DNA of 64,000 bases. Origin: Pelomonas sp047654805. Its GTDB lineage: Bacteria; Pseudomonadota; Gammaproteobacteria; Burkholderiales; Burkholderiaceae_C. Shown piece after piece: positions 62,914-64,000 of this stretch. The notes under the pieces were generated by a model that was given only the letters and a program-made list of their open reading frames with translations, was not told the origin of the DNA and did not search any database. A program made the translations under genes and the position numbers. Within the stretch, counting starts at the first letter, position 1. Each line of letters starts with the position of its first letter. The DNA lies in contig NZ_JASGIV010000001.1 in assembly GCF_047654805.1 (NCBI RefSeq), forward strand, positions 5,332,001 to 5,396,000, in the 5' to 3' direction.

Positions 62914-63819
62914 CTAGGCTGGGTTGGATCGCAGGTATTGCCGGGGCGACTGGCCCATGTGCCGGCTGAAGGCGGTGCTGAACGCGCTCGTGGAGGCGTA
63001 TCCCACGCGTTCGGCCACCTCGGTGACGGACAGGCCCTCCCGGCGCAGCAGTTCCTTGGCGATCGCCATCCGCCATGACAGCAGGTACTCCATGGGTGCG
63101 ACGCCGACGGCGCGCGTGAAGCGGTCGAAGAACGCCGAGCGCGACAGCGCCGCGGCGTCGGCGAGCTGGGCGACCGTCCAGTGGTGCTCCACGCGCATGT
63201 GGATCTGCCGCAGCGCAAGGGCCAGACGTTCGTCGCCCAGCCCGCGCAGCAACCCCGGGGGCGCGCTGCCTGCCGTGGTGGACCGCATGGCTTCGACAAG
63301 CATCATGCCGACCAGTCGAGACAGCATGAACTCGTGGCCCGGCCTGGGGTCGAGGTACTCCTCGCCCACCATCTGCACCAACTGCGCCAGGCGGGTCGAG
63401 CCCCGCACATGCACGACGCCGGGCAACAACGACACGAGGAGCTCAGGGTCGGCGCCGTCGAACATGAATGCGCCACCGAGCGAGAGCATCTCGGGCTCGC
63501 CGCCCGGCATGCCGTAGCGGCGCTCGCCGTCGCCGCCGGGAACCAGCTTGGGATCGATGTGGACCGGCAGCGGCGCCGGCGTGAGACTGGAGATGGTGAA
63601 CGCAGGCGTCGACGGCAGCAGTACGAAGTCACCTGCGCCCAGTGTCACCTCCTCGTGACCGTCCACGGCCAGCCGGCAATTGCCCTTGAGCATGATGCAG
63701 AAGCTGGGCTGGCCGTACTGGGCGTAGCGCACCGCGTAGTCGCCCCTGCCGCTGATAAGGTTGGCAAACACGGCCCGCGGCCGCAGGAGTTGCACGACTT
63801 CGGTCAGGGGATCACTCAT
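62914..63819 (-). CDS. AraC-family regulator with N-terminal cupin domain
   Basis: A 301-residue regulator with an N-terminal cupin_6 domain (YGQPSFCIMLKGNCRLAVDGHEEVTLGAGDFVLLPST) and a C-terminal double HTH of the AraC type (WTVAQLADAAALSRSAFFDRFTRAVGVAPMEYLLSWRMAIAKELL and LSVTEVAERVGYASTSAFSTAFSRHMGQSPRQYLR). This subgroup is commonly encoded beside short-chain dehydrogenase or aldo-keto reductase genes that it controls, as here. Confidence 0.93.
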   Translation of the reverse strand: MSDPLTEVVQLLRPRAVFANLISGRGDYAVRYAQYGQPSFCIMLKGNCRLAVDGHEEVTLGAGDFVLLPSTPAFTISSLTPAPLPVHIDPKLVPGGDGERRYGMPGGEPEMLSLGGAFMFDGADPELLVSLLPGVVHVRGSTRLAQLVQMVGEEYLDPRPGHEFMLSRLVGMMLVEAMRSTTAGSAPPGLLRGLGDERLALALRQIHMRVEHHWTVAQLADAAALSRSAFFDRFTRAVGVAPMEYLLSWRMAIAKELLRREGLSVTEVAERVGYASTSAFSTAFSRHMGQSPRQYLRSNPA

Positions 63820-63869
63820 CTGGCATCCGGTCGATGAAGCATGCGCAGCATGCCACCGCCGAGGACGGC

Positions 63870-64000
63870 TCAGGCCGCCTTGGCGTGCGCGAGGGCCACG
63901 GCATCTGCGCCGGCGGCGAAGTGCAGTCGGTCCGACTCGTCGTTCGCGGCCCGCCAGACCGTCTCTGCGACATCGCCTGCCTGAGTCACGGCGTCGGGGT
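63870..64000 (-). CDS. Probable short-chain dehydrogenase, C-terminal end only (cut by window edge)
   Basis: The last 42 codons of a minus-strand gene are visible: PDAVTQAGDVAETVWRAAND, then ESDRLHFAAGADAVALAHAK and the stop at 63870. The DVAExVWRAAxDxxDxLxxxAGADA ending is typical of classical short-chain dehydrogenases/reductases. It lies 51 bp upstream of the AraC-type gene on the same strand, consistent with a regulator-enzyme pair. The catalytic part is outside the window, so the call is tentative. Confidence 0.6.
   Translation of the reverse strand, partial: PDAVTQAGDVAETVWRAANDESDRLHFAAGADAVALAHAKAA

Overview
Organism: the window is high-GC DNA with short intergenic gaps and many ATGA, GTGA and TTGA start/stop overlaps. 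The housekeeping proteins (KatG, OxyR, PanB/PanC, RecG, QueA, Tgt, GlpD/GlpK, GTP-type PckG) and the accessory families (CoxD/E/G, DUF2145, YafY/WYL, DUF924) fit a Burkholderiales betaproteobacterium of the Roseateles/Mitsuaria/Rubrivivax kind. The placement is inferred from protein character only; there is no rRNA in the window.
Layout: 1-2932 oxidative stress (katG cut by the left edge, oxyR). 2998-7439 pantothenate genes panB-panC, two lipoprotein prolyl isomerases and a secreted alpha/beta hydrolase. 7451-10360 a LytS/LytTR two-component pair and a phosphofructokinase. 10486-18785 recG, a DksA-like regulator, queA, a YigZ protein, tgt and small membrane proteins. 18754-24603 (possibly to 25090) a tightly coupled envelope/lipid operon: exported protein, DUF2145 protein, lysophospholipid transporter-acyltransferase fusion, two small membrane proteins, Lgt-like protein and a Tes/MJ0619-like radical SAM enzyme. 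25198-27975 amidohydrolase, HTH protein and CAAX-type protease. 28031-33579 a trehalose-uptake operon (TonB receptor, MFS permease, trehalase) behind paired LacI-type operators. 33664-41701 mixed metabolism including divergent glpD/glpK. 41715-45792 a hybrid sensor kinase and an acyltransferase. 45932-49061 a moxR/coxE/BON/coxG cluster without CO dehydrogenase subunits. 49177-54110 small DUF genes, a secreted beta-helix protein behind a strong operator, and pckG.
Most unusual region, 54698-62853: a small HTH repressor-like gene faces a leader with repeated operator-like motifs, two consecutive hairpins and a perfect intrinsic terminator. A dense array follows with seven recognisable CCA-encoding tRNAs (Arg-ACG, Tyr-GTA, Glu-TTC, Pro-TGG, Asp-GTC, His-GTG, Leu-CAG), several of them non-canonical, then a frameshifted SEC-C mini-gene and degenerate tRNA pieces. 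RNA ligase rtcB, an RlaP-type nucleotidyltransferase and the RNA 3'-phosphate cyclase rtcA come next. rtcA carries a 12-bp tandem duplication and is split by an IS21-family element (istA/istB); its second half resumes after the element. I read this as an RNA-repair island coupled to its own tRNA set, partly decaying in this genome. The window ends with an AraC-type regulator and the end of a dehydrogenase gene.
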